Shown: positions 1 to 10,990 of the stretch, piece after piece
How positions within the stretch are numbered: the stretch's first letter is position 1
How the letters are laid out: each line of letters starts with the position of its first letter
From: Pseudomonadota bacterium
GTDB taxonomy: Bacteria > Pseudomonadota > Alphaproteobacteria > Rhodobacterales > Rhodobacteraceae
Direction: 5' to 3'
DNA length: 64,000 nt
Assembly: GCA_021845805.1 (NCBI GenBank)
Contig: JAJZVD010000007.1
Coordinates: 1-64,000, forward strand
Program-made: the position numbers and the translations under genes
Notes under the pieces: model-generated
The model's input: only the letters and a program-made list of their open reading frames with translations
Database searches by the model: none
Told to the model about the DNA's origin: nothing

Positions 1-1305
1 CAGCACCGCGCGGTGGAACGGCAGGACCGATGCGACCCCCGCGATGCGGAATTCTGCCAGCGCGCGGCGGGCACGCTGCAACGCCTCGTCGCGGGTGGCG
101 CCGGTGACGATCAGCTTGGCCATCAGGGAATCGAACTGCCCCGGCACCACCGACCCCGCGACCACCCCGCTGTCCAGCCGGATGCCGGGGCCCGCGGGCG
201 GGTCGAACACGGTCACCGGCCCCGGCGTGGGCAGGAAGCCGCGGCCCGGGTCCTCGGCGTTGATGCGGAATTCGATCGCATGACCGCGCGGGGCGGGCAC
301 CCCGTCATCGGCCAGCCGCGCGCCCTGCGCCACCCGGATCATCGCGCGCACAAGGTCGATGCCCGTCGTCTCTTCGGTCACCGGGTGTTCCACCTGAAGG
401 CGGGTGTTCACCTCGAGAAACGAGATCGTGCCATTGGCCGACAGCAGATATTCCACCGTGCCCGCGCCACTGTAGCCCGCATGGGCGCAGATGCGCCGCG
501 CGCTGTCATGGATGCGGGCGCGCTGATCCTCGGTCAGGAAGGGGGCGGGCGCCTCCTCGACCAGCTTCTGGTTGCGGCGTTGCAGCGTGCAGTCGCGGGT
601 GCCGATCACCTTCACAGTACCGTGCCGGTCGGCCAGAACCTGCGCCTCGATATGGCGGGGGCGGTCCAGGAACTGTTCGATGAAGCATTCGCCGCGGCCG
701 AAGGCGGCCTCGGCCTCGCGGGTGGCCGACAGGAACAGTTCTTCAACCTCGTCCAGGCGCCACGCCACCTTCAGCCCGCGCCCGCCGCCACCGAAGGCCG
801 CCTTGATCGCGATGGGCAGGCCGTGGTCGCGCGCGAAGGCCAGCGCGGCGGCGGGGCTGTCCACCGGCCCCGGCGTGCCCGCGACCAGCGGCGCGCCCAC
901 CGCGGCGGCGATCCGGCGGGCCTCGATCTTGTCGCCAAGCGCCTCGATCACCTGCGGGTCGGGGCCGATCCAGATCAGCCCGGCCGCCTGCACCGCCGCC
1001 GCGAACTCGGCCCGCTCTGACAGGAAGCCGTAGCCCGGATGCACCGCCTCGGCCCCGGCGCGGCGGGCGATGGCGATGATCTTGCCCGCATCAAGGTAGG
1101 TTTCGGCCGGACGCTCGCCACCAAGCGCATGGGCCGCGTCGGCCATCTGCACGAAGGGCGCATCGCGGTCGCTGTCGGCATAGACGGCGATCGGGCTGAT
1201 GCCCTCGTCGCGGCAGGCGCGGATGATGCGGACGGCGATCTCGCCCCGGTTGGCGATCAGCAGGCGGCGGATCGGGCGGGTCGGGCCGGTGGCGAACAGG
1301 GTCAT
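1..1305 (-). CDS. accC: Biotin carboxylase (AccC-type), C-terminus off the window
   Basis: ATP-dependent carboxylation of biotin, the first half-reaction of acyl-CoA carboxylases. Reading leftward from the ATG at 1305 the protein starts [20 protein letters not shown] and shows the N-terminal [12 protein letters not shown] and HPGYGFLSE segments, the ATP-grasp glycine loop [12 protein letters not shown], and the active-site stretch [16 protein letters not shown]. The frame is still open at position 1 after 435 codons, close to the length of a lone AccC (about 450), so a fused biotin carrier domain further left cannot be excluded. Its ATG overlaps the pxpBC stop by 4 bp (ATGA). In many proteobacteria an AccC/AccB pair sits beside PxpABC; whether it takes part in 5-oxoproline use is not settled. 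Confidence 0.9.
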   Translation of the reverse strand, partial: MTLFATGPTRPIRRLLIANRGEIAVRIIRACRDEGISPIAVYADSDRDAPFVQMADAAHALGGERPAETYLDAGKIIAIARRAGAEAVHPGYGFLSERAEFAAAVQAAGLIWIGPDPQVIEALGDKIEARRIAAAVGAPLVAGTPGPVDSPAAALAFARDHGLPIAIKAAFGGGGRGLKVAWRLDEVEELFLSATREAEAAFGRGECFIEQFLDRPRHIEAQVLADRHGTVKVIGTRDCTLQRRNQKLVEEAPAPFLTEDQRARIHDSARRICAHAGYSGAGTVEYLLSANGTISFLEVNTRLQVEHPVTEETTGIDLVRAMIRVAQGARLADDGVPAPRGHAIEFRINAEDPGRGFLPTPGPVTVFDPPAGPGIRLDSGVVAGSVVPGQFDSLMAKLIVTGATRDEALQRARRALAEFRIAGVASVLPFHRAVL

Positions 1306-2894
1306 GCGGGGCTCTCGGGCAGAAGGGGGGCGAAGGGGGCGGCGGCGGTGAAGCGGATGCGCGCGCCGGGCGGGATCTGCCCGGCCAGATCCAGCGCCGC
1401 GGGCAGCAGCGTGGCGATGACCGGATAGCCCCCGGTCAACGGGTGGTCGGCCAGAAACAGCACCGGCTGGCCGGAATGCGGCACCTGGATCGCGCCGGTC
1501 TCGGTGCCTTCCGAGGGCAGCTCGCGCGCGTCGGCCCGCGCAAGCGGCGTGGCCCCCTCCAGCCGGATCCCCACGCGCGAGCTGTGCGGGGTCACCTGCC
1601 ATTCCTGCGCCAGGAACAGCGCGACGGTTTCGGGGGCGAACCAGTCGGCGCGCGGGCCCAGCGTCACCGGCAATTCCACCAGATCGCCCGGCGCGGGCAG
1701 GGCGGGCGCGGGGTCGGGCGGGGCCACGGCGGTGACGGGTTCGGCCCCCTGCCCCAGCCGGTCGCCGGGCGCCAGCGGGGGCGGGCCGACGGCGGCCAGC
1801 GTGTCGGTCGCGCAAGAGCCCAGAACCGGGGCCACCGCATAGCCGCCGCGCAGCGCCAGATAGCTGCGCATCCCCGCGGCGGGCGGCGGGATCAGCACCT
1901 CGTCCCCCGAATCGAGCGCGAAGGCCGCGCCGGGGGCGACCCGCCCGCCCGCGACCACCGCCTGCCCGGCGCCCGCCAGCGCCAGCGTCACCGGCGCTTC
2001 GGCCCGGAACCGCACGGGGCCCAGCGTCACTTCCAGCGCGGCGGCCCCGGCCGGGTTGCCCACCGCGCGGTTGGCCCGCCGCAGCGCCCCCGGATCCAGC
2101 GCCCCCGAGGCCGCGATCCCCTGCCCGCCCTGTCCGGCGCGCCCCTCGTCCTGAACCAGCACCGGAAAGGCCGCGGACAGCAGGGTCAGGGCGGGGGCCG
2201 CCACGGGGGCCGCCACGGGGGGCACTTCGGGCAGCGGGGCGGGCAGCGCGGCCGCGGGGTAGACCTGCGCGACCCCCTCGACAAAGCGCACCCGCTGACC
2301 GGGGCGCAGACGCGCGGGCGGATCGCGCGCCAGGTCCCACATCGGCACCCGCGTGGTGCCGATCAGTTGCCAGCCGCCGGGCGTATCCTTGGGGTAGATG
2401 CCGCAGAACCGCGCCGCCAGGGCGACCGACCCGGCAGGAATGCGGGTGCGCGGCGCGGGGCGGCGCGGCAGATCGAACCGGGGATCGTCGCCGGTCATGT
2501 AGGCAAATCCCGGCGCAAAGCCGCAGAAGGCCACCTGCCAGGTGGCCGCCTGATGCGCGGCAATCACCTCGGCCACGCCCAGGCCCAGATGGCGGGCCAC
2601 CGCCGCCAGATCTCCGCCGTCATAGGTCATCGGGATCTCGACGGTCTCGCCCGCCCCCGCCGCCGCAGCGGGGCGAAGCCCGGGCGCGGGCTGACGCGCC
2701 CGGATGCGCCCGGCCAGCGCGCCGTCGGCCGCCACCCCCGGCCGGGTGCGCACCAGAAGCGTGCGCGCCGCAGGCACCACCTCGGCCACACCGGGCAGCG
2801 GGTCGGCGGCCAGCGCGTCAAAGAGCGCCAGCGTCGCGTCCAGGTCCTCCAGCTCGACCAGAAGGCTGCGCGGGCCGATGGGCAGGAACCGCAT
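1302..2894 (-). CDS. pxpBC: Fused 5-oxoprolinase subunits B and C (KipI-KipA / PxpBC)
   Basis: Predicted ATP-dependent cleavage of 5-oxoproline (pyroglutamate) to glutamate together with PxpA. The 530-residue protein joins two domains that are separate in Bacillus and E. coli: PxpB/KipI at about 1-214, with the family stretch [16 protein letters not shown] near 125-140 and a [11 protein letters not shown] turn near 171-181, then an Ala/Pro-rich linker (about 215-235), then PxpC/KipA to the end, starting with [13 protein letters not shown] near 248-259. It begins 3 bp after the pxpA stop and overlaps accC by 4 bp, so the three genes form one transcription unit. Urea amidolyase/allophanate hydrolase relatives share this fold, but the pxpA neighbour favours 5-oxoprolinase. 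Confidence 0.88.
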   Translation of the reverse strand: MRFLPIGPRSLLVELEDLDATLALFDALAADPLPGVAEVVPAARTLLVRTRPGVAADGALAGRIRARQPAPGLRPAAAAGAGETVEIPMTYDGGDLAAVARHLGLGVAEVIAAHQAATWQVAFCGFAPGFAYMTGDDPRFDLPRRPAPRTRIPAGSVALAARFCGIYPKDTPGGWQLIGTTRVPMWDLARDPPARLRPGQRVRFVEGVAQVYPAAALPAPLPEVPPVAAPVAAPALTLLSAAFPVLVQDEGRAGQGGQGIAASGALDPGALRRANRAVGNPAGAAALEVTLGPVRFRAEAPVTLALAGAGQAVVAGGRVAPGAAFALDSGDEVLIPPPAAGMRSYLALRGGYAVAPVLGSCATDTLAAVGPPPLAPGDRLGQGAEPVTAVAPPDPAPALPAPGDLVELPVTLGPRADWFAPETVALFLAQEWQVTPHSSRVGIRLEGATPLARADARELPSEGTETGAIQVPHSGQPVLFLADHPLTGGYPVIATLLPAALDLAGQIPPGARIRFTAAAPFAPLLPESPA

Positions 2895-2897
2895 CGC

Positions 2898-3689
2898 TCA
2901 GCGCGCGCCGGGGCGGTCGGGCCGGGCCGCCGCGAAGGGCCGCACCGCGACCCCGCCCGCCTCCAGCACCGCGCGGACGCGCCCGGCCATGGCCACCGCG
3001 CCGGGGCTGTCGCCATGCACGCAAAGGCTCGCGGCCCGCAGCCGCAGCGGCGTGCCGTCGATCGCCGCGATCACCCCCTCGGTGGCCAGCCGCAGCATCC
3101 GCGCGGCCACCAGATCGGGATCATGCAGCACCGCCCCCGCCACCCGGCGCGAGACAAGCTGCCCCTCGGGCGTGTAGGCGCGGTCGGCAAAGGCCTCGGC
3201 CACGGTGGCAAGCCCCGCCTCGGCCGCCTGCGCCAGGATCGGCGCGCCTGCCAGCCCCATCAGCACCAGCCCCGGATCGACCAGCCGGATCGCCTCGATC
3301 ACCGCCGCCCCCTGCCGGGCATCGGTGGCGATGGTGTTGTACAGCGCGCCATGCGGCTTGACGTAGCTGACGCGGGTGCCCGCCGCGGCGCAGACGCCCT
3401 GCAGCGCGCCGATCTGGTAGATCACGTCGGCCACCAGTTCGGCATGGGTCACATCCATCGGCCGCCGCCCGAATCCCACCCGGTCGGGATAGGAGACATG
3501 CGCGCCGATCGCCACGCCGCGCGCCGCCGCCGCCCGCACCGTGGCCAGCATGGTGGCGGGATCGCCCGCGTGAAAGCCGCAGGCCAGGTTCGCGGAACTG
3601 ACGATGGCCAGCATGGCGGCATCGTCGCCCATCTGCCAGGCGCCATAGCCCTCGCCCAGGTCGCTGTTGATGTCGATGGTGGCAGTCAT
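2898..3689 (-). CDS. pxpA: 5-oxoprolinase subunit A (LamB/YcsF family)
   Basis: LamB/YcsF-family subunit of the PxpABC 5-oxoprolinase, cytoplasmic. The 263-residue protein opens with the family signature [13 protein letters not shown], continues with [27 protein letters not shown] and VKPHGALYN, and ends in a conserved VHGDSPGAV segment. Length matches the family (about 250). The ATG at 3689 is preceded by GGAGG at suitable spacing; the open frame extends much further upstream, but that part has no family similarity. First gene of the pxpA-pxpBC-accC unit. The 139 bp upstream (3690-3828) presumably holds its promoter. Confidence 0.92.
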   Translation of the reverse strand: MTATIDINSDLGEGYGAWQMGDDAAMLAIVSSANLACGFHAGDPATMLATVRAAAARGVAIGAHVSYPDRVGFGRRPMDVTHAELVADVIYQIGALQGVCAAAGTRVSYVKPHGALYNTIATDARQGAAVIEAIRLVDPGLVLMGLAGAPILAQAAEAGLATVAEAFADRAYTPEGQLVSRRVAGAVLHDPDLVAARMLRLATEGVIAAIDGTPLRLRAASLCVHGDSPGAVAMAGRVRAVLEAGGVAVRPFAAARPDRPGAR

Positions 3690-3828
3690 TCGGTCCTCCG
3701 GGGCTCGGGCGGCAGTCGGTGCGGGCAGCCGCCTGCGGAAACATGGGCAGGAGTCGACGCGGCGCGCGCGAACCCTAGCCCAAGTCGCGGCCGCCTGCCC
3801 AGACCGGAGCGGCCCGTTGGCGGCGCCC

Positions 3829-4848
3829 TCAGTCCCCGGCCAGCCAGACCGGGCTGTTGAGCAGCGTGCGCAGCAGATCCACCTGGCCGCGCAGCCCCAT
3901 GCGGGCGAAGATCTGCTTGGAACAACTGCGTGCGGTTTCCAGCGTCCAGCCCAGATCGGCGGCGGCCTCGGCCAGGCGTTGCCCATCGGCCAGCCGCAGC
4001 GCCAGCCGCGCCTCGCTGCGGCTGAGACCGAAGGCCGCGGCCACGGCCTCCGGCCGCCGGTCGCGAAACGGGCCCGCGTGGCGCAGCCACAGCACCGCCC
4101 CCGGCGCCTCCTCGCGCGGCCGGGGCTGCATGGCCAGCCGCAGCAGCGGATCGGGGGCGGGCAGGGTCGCGGGCTGGCCGCGCAGCGCCGCCGCAAGCGC
4201 CCGCGCAAGGTCCGCGGCGAAGGCGGGGGCCAGGCCCGGGTCGGCGGCCTCCAGCCGGCCATCGGCGCGCAGCCTCAGCCCCGCCCGCGCAGCCAGATCG
4301 GCAGCCCCCGGCGCGGCCTCGGCCACCCGCCCGGCCGGGGTCAGCACCAGCCAGCCCGCCCCCAGCCTGCGCGCCGCGGCCCGGTCCAGCGCGGCGCGCG
4401 CGCGTTCGCCCGCCAGCGCCCGCCAGCCCGCGAGCGCGCGGCCCACCGCCGGGCCAAGCGCCGACAGCAGCACCGCATCCACCGCGCGGAAATCGCGCCC
4501 CGCCCGCCCGGCCACCAGCACCGCCTGCCCGCCGCCCGGCACCGCGCTGCGCAGCGCGCGCAGGGGCGCGCCGCCCCGGTCGGGGCCGGGCAGGTCGACC
4601 TGGGAATAGACCCGGTCCAGCCGCATCCGCGCGATGTCGGCCGCGTCGGGCCAGGCCGGGGCGTCGCCGTGCCGCCAGGACGCGGCCAGGCGATCGGGGT
4701 GCACCTCGATCAGCCCGACCCCCGCCGCCCCCGTGGCCCGCGCAAGCCCGGCCAGGAAGGCGGGCCAGTGATCGCCCGCCCGCCCCGCCGCATCATAGCC
4801 CGTCGCCGCCGCCAGCAGCGCGGCCTGCAACTCTGCCTCGTCGGACAT
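3829..4848 (-). CDS. LuxR-type helix-turn-helix regulator
   Basis: Cytoplasmic transcription factor of 339 residues. The last 70 or so carry a LuxR/FixJ-type DNA-binding domain ([18 protein letters not shown], then [20 protein letters not shown]). The upstream 260 residues are Ala/Arg-rich with no recognisable ligand-binding or receiver domain, so the signal is unknown. I start at the ATG at 4848; a TTG at 4866 in the same frame is possible but lies inside the inverted repeat. It is divergent from cysD and upstream of pxpA on the same strand, so either unit could be its target. Confidence 0.75.
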   Translation of the reverse strand: MSDEAELQAALLAAATGYDAAGRAGDHWPAFLAGLARATGAAGVGLIEVHPDRLAASWRHGDAPAWPDAADIARMRLDRVYSQVDLPGPDRGGAPLRALRSAVPGGGQAVLVAGRAGRDFRAVDAVLLSALGPAVGRALAGWRALAGERARAALDRAAARRLGAGWLVLTPAGRVAEAAPGAADLAARAGLRLRADGRLEAADPGLAPAFAADLARALAAALRGQPATLPAPDPLLRLAMQPRPREEAPGAVLWLRHAGPFRDRRPEAVAAAFGLSRSEARLALRLADGQRLAEAAADLGWTLETARSCSKQIFARMGLRGQVDLLRTLLNSPVWLAGD

Positions 4849-4865
4849 CGCTTCAATCCGATCCA

Positions 4866-4889
4866 ATTACCCCCTATCTGGGGGGTTAT
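4866..4889. promoter_or_regulatory. Inverted repeat between luxR-type gene and cysD
   Basis: ATTACCCCC at 4866-4874 faces GGGGGTTAT at 4881-4889 (8 of 9 positions complementary), in the 96-bp gap between the divergent regulator and cysD. A second ACCCCCT lies at 4909-4915. Position and symmetry suit an operator for the adjacent regulator; that assignment is inference. Confidence 0.4.
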
Positions 4890-4944
4890 TTTCTCTGTCG
4901 CGCAGGCTACCCCCTGGGTCAACAGGTTTGACGGAGACGGCCCG

Positions 4945-5850
4945 ATGAACGCAAAGACGCTGACCCACCTGCAACGGCTGGAAGCCGAAAGCATCCACAT
5001 CCTGCGCGAGGTGGCCGCCGAGGCGGAAAAGCCGGTGATGCTGTACAGCGTGGGCAAGGACAGCGCGGTGATGCTGCACCTGGCCAAGAAGGCCTTCCAC
5101 CCCGCGCCGCCGCCCTTCCCGCTGCTGCATGTCGACACCACCTGGAAGTTCCGCGACATGTACGTCATGCGCGAAAAGGCCGCCCGCACCGCGGGGATGG
5201 AGCTTCTGATCCACCAGAACCCCGAGGCCAAGGCCAAGGGCATCAACCCTTTCGACCACGGCCCGCTGCACACCGACATGTGGAAGACCGAAGGGCTGAA
5301 ACAGGCGCTTGATCTTTACGGCTTCGACGTGGCCTTCGGCGGCGCGCGCCGCGACGAGGAAAAGAGCCGCGCGAAGGAACGGGTGTTCTCGTTCCGCTCG
5401 GCCAACCACCGCTGGGACCCCAAGAACCAGCGCCCGGAACTCTGGCGGCTTTACAACGCCCGCAAGGCCAAGGGCGAAAGCGTGCGGGTGTTCCCGATCT
5501 CGAACTGGACGGAACTCGACATCTGGCAATACATCCACCTGGAAGGCATCGAGATCGTGCCGCTCTACTTCGCCGCGCCGCGCCCCACGGTGGACCGCGA
5601 CGGGCTGATCCTGATGGTGGATGACGACCGCTTCCGCCTGCACCCCGGCGAGGTGCCCAAGATGCGCTCGGTCCGGTTCCGCACGCTGGGCTGCTACCCG
5701 CTGACCGGCGCGGTGGAAAGCACCGCGACCACCCTGCCGCAGGTCATCCAGGAAATGCTGCTGACCACCACCTCGGAACGCCAGGGCCGGGCGATCGACC
5801 ACGATCAGGCCGCCTCGATGGAGAAGAAGAAGCAGGAAGGCTACTTCTGA
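4945..5850 (+). CDS. cysD: Sulfate adenylyltransferase small subunit
   Basis: Catalytic subunit of ATP sulfurylase, making adenosine 5'-phosphosulfate (APS) from sulfate and ATP in assimilatory sulfate reduction. The 301-residue protein has the PP-loop [12 protein letters not shown] (about 33-44; family SxGKDS), [26 protein letters not shown] and the C-terminal [17 protein letters not shown] stretch, and ends with the family-typical GYF. Length matches E. coli CysD (302). ATG at 4945 follows GGAG with a 9-nt gap. The GTPase partner cysNC starts 38 bp downstream. Confidence 0.97.
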   Translation: MNAKTLTHLQRLEAESIHILREVAAEAEKPVMLYSVGKDSAVMLHLAKKAFHPAPPPFPLLHVDTTWKFRDMYVMREKAARTAGMELLIHQNPEAKAKGINPFDHGPLHTDMWKTEGLKQALDLYGFDVAFGGARRDEEKSRAKERVFSFRSANHRWDPKNQRPELWRLYNARKAKGESVRVFPISNWTELDIWQYIHLEGIEIVPLYFAAPRPTVDRDGLILMVDDDRFRLHPGEVPKMRSVRFRTLGCYPLTGAVESTATTLPQVIQEMLLTTTSERQGRAIDHDQAASMEKKKQEGYF

Positions 5851-5888
5851 CCGCTTCTCTCCGCGCCGCCCAGACAGACAGGACCGCC

Positions 5889-7796
5889 ATGAGCACCCAA
5901 GACCCGATCTACAAGACCGACGCGCTGATCGCCGAGGACATCGACGCCTACCTGACCGCCCACCAGCACAAGACCATGCTGCGCTTCCTTACCTGCGGCT
6001 CGGTCGACGACGGGAAATCCACGCTGATCGGCCGCCTGCTCTATGACAGCAAGATGATCTTCGAGGATCAGCTTGCCGCGCTGGAAGCCGACAGCCGCCG
6101 GATCGGCACCCAGGGGCAAGAGATCGACTTCGCGCTCTTGGTCGATGGCCTGGCCGCCGAACGAGAACAGGGCATCACCATCGACGTGGCCTATCGCTTC
6201 TTCGCTACCGAAAAGCGCAAGTTCATCGTGGCCGACACGCCCGGCCATGAACAGTATACCCGCAACATGGTCACCGGCGCCTCGACCGCGGACCTGGCCG
6301 TGATCCTTGTCGATGCGCGCAAGGGCGTGCTGACCCAGACGCGGCGACACAGCTACCTGGTGCATCTGCTGGGCATCCGCCAGATCGTGCTGGCGGTGAA
6401 CAAGATGGATCTGGTGAGCTATGACCAGGCCGTGTTCGACCGCATCCGCGCCGATTACGCGGCCTTCGCGCAGGGCATCGGCATCGCCGACTTCACTGCC
6501 ATCCCGATTTCCGGCTTCAAGGGCGACAACATCACCGCCGTCAGCGCCAATACCCCCTGGTACACCGGACCCGCGCTGCTGCCGCATCTGGAAACCGTCG
6601 AGGTCGAAGACACCCGCGACCAGACCGGCGCCTTCCGCATGCCGGTGCAATGGGTGAACCGCCCCAACCTCGATTTCCGCGGCTTCTGCGGCCTGATCGC
6701 CAGCGGGCAGGTGCGGCCGGGCGACGCGGTGCGGGTACTGCCGGGCGGCAAGACCTCGACCGTCGCGCGCATCGTGGCGCTGGAAGGCGACCGCGATCTG
6801 GCGGTAGCGGGCGAATCCGTCACGCTGACGCTGGCCGACGAAATCGACTGCTCGCGCGGGCAGGTGCTGGTGGCCGCCCAGGACCCGCTTGAGGTCGCCG
6901 ACCAGTTCGAGGCGACGATCGTCTGGATGGACGAGGCGGAACTGGTCCCCGGCCGCTCCTACTGGCTGAAGATCGGCACCCAGACGGTGGCCGCCACGAT
7001 CCACGCGCCCAAGTACGAGGTGAACGTCAACACCCAGGAACACCTGGCCTCGAAGACGCTGGATCTGAACGCGATCGGCGTGGCCGTGGTGACAACCGAC
7101 CGCCAGATCCCCTTCGCGCCCTATGCCGAAAACCGCGACCTGGGCGGCTTCATCCTGATCGACCGGCACACCAACCACACGGTCGGCGCGGGGATGATCC
7201 GCTTTGCCCTGCGGCGCGCGCAGAACATCCACTGGCAGGCCACCGACATCGGCCGCACCCATCACGCCGCGATGAAGAACCAGAAGCCCGCGGTGCTGTG
7301 GCTGACGGGGCTGTCAGGCTCGGGCAAGTCGACCATCGCCAACATCGTGGAAAGGAAGCTGGCGCGGATGAACCGGCACACCTTCCTGCTCGATGGCGAC
7401 AACGTGCGCCACGGGCTGAACAAGGATCTGGGCTTCACCGAAGCCGACCGGGTGGAAAACATCCGCCGGGTGGGCGAGGTGGCCAAGCTGATGACCGACG
7501 CCGGGCTGATCGTCATCACCGCCTTCATCTCGCCCTTCCGGTCGGAACGCGACATGGTGCGCGGCATGATGCAGCCGGGCGAGTTCATGGAAATCTTCGT
7601 GGACACCCCGCTGGAGGTGGCCGAAGGCCGCGACGTGAAGGGGCTTTACGCCAAGGCGCGCGCGGGGCAGCTGAAGAACTTCACCGGCATCGATTCGCCC
7701 TACGAGGCGCCCGAGGCGCCCGAACTGCGCATCGACACGACCGAGACGACGCCGGAACAGGCGGCCGACCTCATCATCGCGCGGCTGATCCCCTGA
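5889..7796 (+). CDS. cysNC: Fused sulfate adenylyltransferase large subunit / APS kinase
   Basis: Bifunctional 635-residue enzyme. The N-terminal CysN part is an EF-Tu-like GTPase that drives CysD: G1 GSVDDGKS (37-44), G3 [12 protein letters not shown]4 NKMD, followed by two beta-barrel domains. The C-terminal CysC part (from about 455) phosphorylates APS to PAPS: P-loop GLSGSGKS near residue 474, then [18 protein letters not shown] and [10 protein letters not shown]. The fusion is common in alphaproteobacteria. It forms an operon with cysD and converges on cyoD, with a strong hairpin between. Confidence 0.96.
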   Translation: MSTQDPIYKTDALIAEDIDAYLTAHQHKTMLRFLTCGSVDDGKSTLIGRLLYDSKMIFEDQLAALEADSRRIGTQGQEIDFALLVDGLAAEREQGITIDVAYRFFATEKRKFIVADTPGHEQYTRNMVTGASTADLAVILVDARKGVLTQTRRHSYLVHLLGIRQIVLAVNKMDLVSYDQAVFDRIRADYAAFAQGIGIADFTAIPISGFKGDNITAVSANTPWYTGPALLPHLETVEVEDTRDQTGAFRMPVQWVNRPNLDFRGFCGLIASGQVRPGDAVRVLPGGKTSTVARIVALEGDRDLAVAGESVTLTLADEIDCSRGQVLVAAQDPLEVADQFEATIVWMDEAELVPGRSYWLKIGTQTVAATIHAPKYEVNVNTQEHLASKTLDLNAIGVAVVTTDRQIPFAPYAENRDLGGFILIDRHTNHTVGAGMIRFALRRAQNIHWQATDIGRTHHAAMKNQKPAVLWLTGLSGSGKSTIANIVERKLARMNRHTFLLDGDNVRHGLNKDLGFTEADRVENIRRVGEVAKLMTDAGLIVITAFISPFRSERDMVRGMMQPGEFMEIFVDTPLEVAEGRDVKGLYAKARAGQLKNFTGIDSPYEAPEAPELRIDTTETTPEQAADLIIARLIP

Positions 7797-7830
7797 CCGG
7801 GGGGCGGCCGTGGCCCGCTGGGAACGGAAA

Positions 7831-7857
7831 ACGGGCGGCCCGCAGCGGGCCGCCCGT
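7831..7857 (-). terminator. Intrinsic terminator of the cyo operon (possibly bidirectional)
   Basis: A 12-bp perfect GC stem (arms 7831-7842 and 7846-7857) closes a CAG triloop. Read on the minus strand the stem is followed by CGTTTTCC, a short U tract, so it fits best as the rho-independent end of cyoABCD. It could also stop cysNC transcription, but the plus-strand side has no T run. Confidence 0.7.
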
Positions 7858-7900
7858 CGTCGTTCCGCCAATCGTCGTTCCGGCAGGCGGGCAGCGGGCC

Positions 7901-8245
7901 TCAGCCCATGCCCATCATCCGTGTGTTCATGTTGACCAGCACCCAGATCGTGCCCGCCGCCATCAGGAACAGCAGCAAGGCCGAGAAGGCCAGCAGGTAG
8001 ACCTTTTCCCGTTCTTCGCGGCTGAAATCGACGTGCAGGAAATAGCGCAGGTGCACGAAAAGCTGCACCACGCCCAATCCCGCCACCACGGCGATCACCG
8101 TCGCGCGGTCCAGCGTGTCGCCCATCGCCACCAGGGCGAAGGGAATGACCGTCAGCACCACCGCCAGCCCGAAGCCGGTCAGATAGCCCCTCAGGTCGTG
8201 GCGATAGCCCTGTGCGTCCGGTTTGGAACCCTGCGGCGACGACAT
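7901..8245 (-). CDS. cyoD: Cytochrome bo3 ubiquinol oxidase subunit IV
   Basis: Small accessory membrane subunit of the bo3-type quinol oxidase. At 114 residues with three predicted membrane segments (about 25-45, 50-70 and 85-107) and the central GLGVVQLFVHLRYFLHVDF motif, it matches CyoD in length and layout. The ATG shares one base with the cyoC stop (TGATG), so translation is coupled. Last gene of the operon, 44 bp before the terminator hairpin. Confidence 0.93.
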   Translation of the reverse strand: MSSPQGSKPDAQGYRHDLRGYLTGFGLAVVLTVIPFALVAMGDTLDRATVIAVVAGLGVVQLFVHLRYFLHVDFSREEREKVYLLAFSALLLFLMAAGTIWVLVNMNTRMMGMG

Positions 8246-8880
8246 CAGACGATCCCTCCAAGGTAGACGATCGAGAAGATCCCGATCCAGATGATGTCGA
8301 GGAAGTGCCAGAACAGCGCAAGCCGGGCGAGCCGCGAGGTCAACCCTGCGTCGATGCCCTTGCCCGCGATCTGGACCATCAGGATGACCAGCCAGATCGC
8401 CCCCGCGGTGACGTGCAGCCCGTGCAGCGGCACCAGCCCGAAGAAGGCCGACAGGAACCCCGACCGCTGCGGCACCGCGCCGATGGCGATCATATGGGCG
8501 AATTCCCGCGCCTCGAGCCCCAGGAACACCAGCCCCAGCGCCAGCGTCACGCCCAGCCAGGCCAGAACCCGGCCGCGGCCCTGTTCGTATTTCACCGCCA
8601 GCGCGGCCAGGCCGAAGGTCAGCGTGCTGGTCAGCAGCGCCGCCGTTTCCAGCGCCGCGCCGGGCAGTTCGAACAGATCCCGCGGCGTCGGCCCGCCCGC
8701 GTAGGACATCGGGTCCAGCATCGTCGCATAGGTCGCGAAGAACAGGCCGAACAGGATCAGGTCGCTCATCATGAACAGCCAGAACCCCCACAGCGCCTTG
8801 CCCGCCGCGTCATGGTCGTGCTCGTGCCCGGCCTCGTAGCTCAGCCCGGGCGCGGCATGGATCGCACTGGCGCCGCTCAT
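8245..8880 (-). CDS. cyoC: Cytochrome bo3 ubiquinol oxidase subunit III
   Basis: Core subunit III of the heme-copper quinol oxidase in the cytoplasmic membrane. The 211-residue protein has five predicted membrane helices and the family segments LWGFWLFMMSDLILFGLFF, GLEAREF, LHGLHVTAGAIWL and LFWHFLDIIWI. Length matches CyoC (about 204). A His-rich N-terminal stretch (HEHDHD) precedes helix 1. It overlaps cyoB by 4 bp (ATGA) and cyoD by 1 bp. Confidence 0.95.
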   Translation of the reverse strand: MSGASAIHAAPGLSYEAGHEHDHDAAGKALWGFWLFMMSDLILFGLFFATYATMLDPMSYAGGPTPRDLFELPGAALETAALLTSTLTFGLAALAVKYEQGRGRVLAWLGVTLALGLVFLGLEAREFAHMIAIGAVPQRSGFLSAFFGLVPLHGLHVTAGAIWLVILMVQIAGKGIDAGLTSRLARLALFWHFLDIIWIGIFSIVYLGGIV

Positions 8881-10976
8881 GCTGCGACCTCCCTGGTTTC
8901 CGGCGCCGCGACGCCGTGGTTGATGCCGTCCTGTTCATGCTCGCGCGTCACCGGCGCCAGCCGGCCCACCGCAGCCAGCCAGGCCCGGTGTTCCGCCGCC
9001 ACCTGCGCCGCCGGAATGATGACCCCGGCGCGGTCGCCGCGCAGCGCGCGCCCGATGAAGGCCACCGCCATCACCGCGAAGGACAGCGCGGCCAGCCACC
9101 ACATGTACCAGATCATCCCGAAGCCGAAGGCCGTGCCGAAGACCGCCAGGATCACGCCCATCCAGGTGTCGCCCGGCAGATGGATGTCGGCATAGGCCGG
9201 GGGCGCCTGATAGCCCAGCCCCGCCTCCTTCGCGACCGCGAAGGCCTCGCGCGCGTGGACATGCGGGATGACGGCGAAGTTGTAGGCAGGCACCGGCGAG
9301 GGCGTGGCCCATTCCAGCGTCCGCGCGTCCCAGGGGTCGCCGCCGATGTCGCGGGTGAACGCCCTGTCGCGGATCGAGACGTAGAGCTGCACGAAGAGGC
9401 TTGCCAGCGCCACCGTCACGAAGACGCCGCCGACCGCCGACAGGATCATCCAGGGCTGGTAGGCCGGGTTGGTATAGGCCACCGTCCGCCGGGTCATGCC
9501 CATCAGGCCCACGACATACATCGGAAAGAACACCAGCACGAACCCCGCCACCCAGCTCCAGGCCGAGATGTAGCCCCAGCGGTCGTTCAGCCGGAACCCG
9601 AACAGCTTGGGGAACCAGTAGGTATAGCCCGCCAGCATCCCGAACAGCAGCCCCGGGATCAGCATGTTGTGGAAATGCGCCACCAGGAACAGCGTGTTGT
9701 GCACCTGAAAGTCGATCGACGGATTGGCCAGGATGATCCCCGACAGCCCGCCCAGCACGAACAGCACCATGAACGACACCAGATAGACCATCGGCACCGT
9801 CATCCGCACCCGGCCGCGGTACATCGTGGCCATCCAGTCATAGACCTTCACGCCGGTCGGCACCCCGATCAGCATCGTGGCGATGCCGAAGGCCGCGTTC
9901 ATGTCGGCGTCCTGCCCCATGGTGAAGAAGTGGTGCAGCCAGACGGTGAACGACAGCACCGCGATCGACATCGTCGCCACCACCAGCGAGCCGTAGCCGT
10001 AAAGCCGCTTGCCCGAATAGGTCGCCACGATTTCCGAATACACGCCGAAGGCTGGCAGGATCAGGATGTAGACCTCGGGGTGGCCGAACAGCCAGAACAG
10101 GTTGGCATAGTTCATCATGTTGCCGCCAAGCGCGTTGGTGAAGAAATGGAACCCGGCATAGCGGTCCAGGAGCAGCATCGCGGTCGAGACGGTGACGGGC
10201 GGCAGCGCGAAGACCATCAGGATCGCGGTGCACAGCGCCGTCCAGGTGAACATCGGCATCTTCATCAGCGTCATGCCCGGCGCCCGTTCGCGCAGGATGG
10301 TGACGACGAAGTTGATCCCCGTCATCGTGGTGCCCACCCCCGCCAGCAGCACCGACCACAGCCAGTAATCCGGCCCCGGCCCCGGCTGGAACAGGCTGTC
10401 GGTATAGGGCGGATAGGCGGTCCAGCCGCCGGTGGAGAACGCGCCCACCACCAGCGAGATCATCACCAGCGCCGCCCCCGCCACCGTCAGCCCCAGCGAG
10501 GCCGAGTTCAGCATCGGGAACGACACGTCACGCGCGCCGATCTGCAACGGCACGACGATGTTGATCAGCCCGGTCAGGAAGGGCATCGCCATGAAGAAGA
10601 TCATGATCGTGCCGTGGGTCGAGAACAGCTGGGCATAGTGGTTGGCCGACAGAAAGCCGCCGCCCAGCCCGTCGGCCTGCTGGCCGCGCATCACCACGCC
10701 CTCCAGCACGCCGCGCACCAGCATGATGCCCGCCAGCACGATGTACATGATGCCGATCCGCTTGTGATCGACGCTGACCAGGTAGTTCCGCCACAGCGGT
10801 CCCCAAAGCCGGTAGCGGCTCAGCACCGCCACCGCCGCAAGCCCGCCCAGGATCACCGCCCAGGCCGCGCCGGACAGGATGATCTCGTTCAGGGTGGGGT
10901 CGCGGAAGGCCGTCAGGAAGTCGAGCGCGCCAAGATCAAGCCGCCCGAACACGATCCGCCAGAAATCCGTTGTCAT
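8877..10976 (-). CDS. cyoB: Cytochrome bo3 ubiquinol oxidase subunit I
   Basis: Catalytic subunit: oxidises ubiquinol, reduces O2 to water and pumps protons. In the 699-residue protein the low-spin heme ligands are H121 and H436; the binuclear site shows H299-P-E-V-Y303 (cross-linked His-Tyr), H348 and H349 (CuB) and H434 (high-spin heme). At the quinol site, aligned with E. coli R71/D75/H98/Q101, I read R88, E92, H113 and Q116, so the Asp is a Glu. The C-terminal tail is about 35 residues longer than E. coli CyoB, with no recognised domain. Second gene of cyoABCD, 14 bp after cyoA. Confidence 0.97.
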   Translation of the reverse strand: MTTDFWRIVFGRLDLGALDFLTAFRDPTLNEIILSGAAWAVILGGLAAVAVLSRYRLWGPLWRNYLVSVDHKRIGIMYIVLAGIMLVRGVLEGVVMRGQQADGLGGGFLSANHYAQLFSTHGTIMIFFMAMPFLTGLINIVVPLQIGARDVSFPMLNSASLGLTVAGAALVMISLVVGAFSTGGWTAYPPYTDSLFQPGPGPDYWLWSVLLAGVGTTMTGINFVVTILRERAPGMTLMKMPMFTWTALCTAILMVFALPPVTVSTAMLLLDRYAGFHFFTNALGGNMMNYANLFWLFGHPEVYILILPAFGVYSEIVATYSGKRLYGYGSLVVATMSIAVLSFTVWLHHFFTMGQDADMNAAFGIATMLIGVPTGVKVYDWMATMYRGRVRMTVPMVYLVSFMVLFVLGGLSGIILANPSIDFQVHNTLFLVAHFHNMLIPGLLFGMLAGYTYWFPKLFGFRLNDRWGYISAWSWVAGFVLVFFPMYVVGLMGMTRRTVAYTNPAYQPWMILSAVGGVFVTVALASLFVQLYVSIRDRAFTRDIGGDPWDARTLEWATPSPVPAYNFAVIPHVHAREAFAVAKEAGLGYQAPPAYADIHLPGDTWMGVILAVFGTAFGFGMIWYMWWLAALSFAVMAVAFIGRALRGDRAGVIIPAAQVAAEHRAWLAAVGRLAPVTREHEQDGINHGVAAPETREVAA

Positions 10977-10990
10977 CGTCGCGCCCTCGC

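Noticed and set aside
1443-3860. An 800-codon plus-strand frame opposite the pxp genes
   Set aside because: Arg/His/Gln-rich nonsense translation lying antisense to pxpA and pxpBC, which carry clear motifs and ribosome-binding sites.
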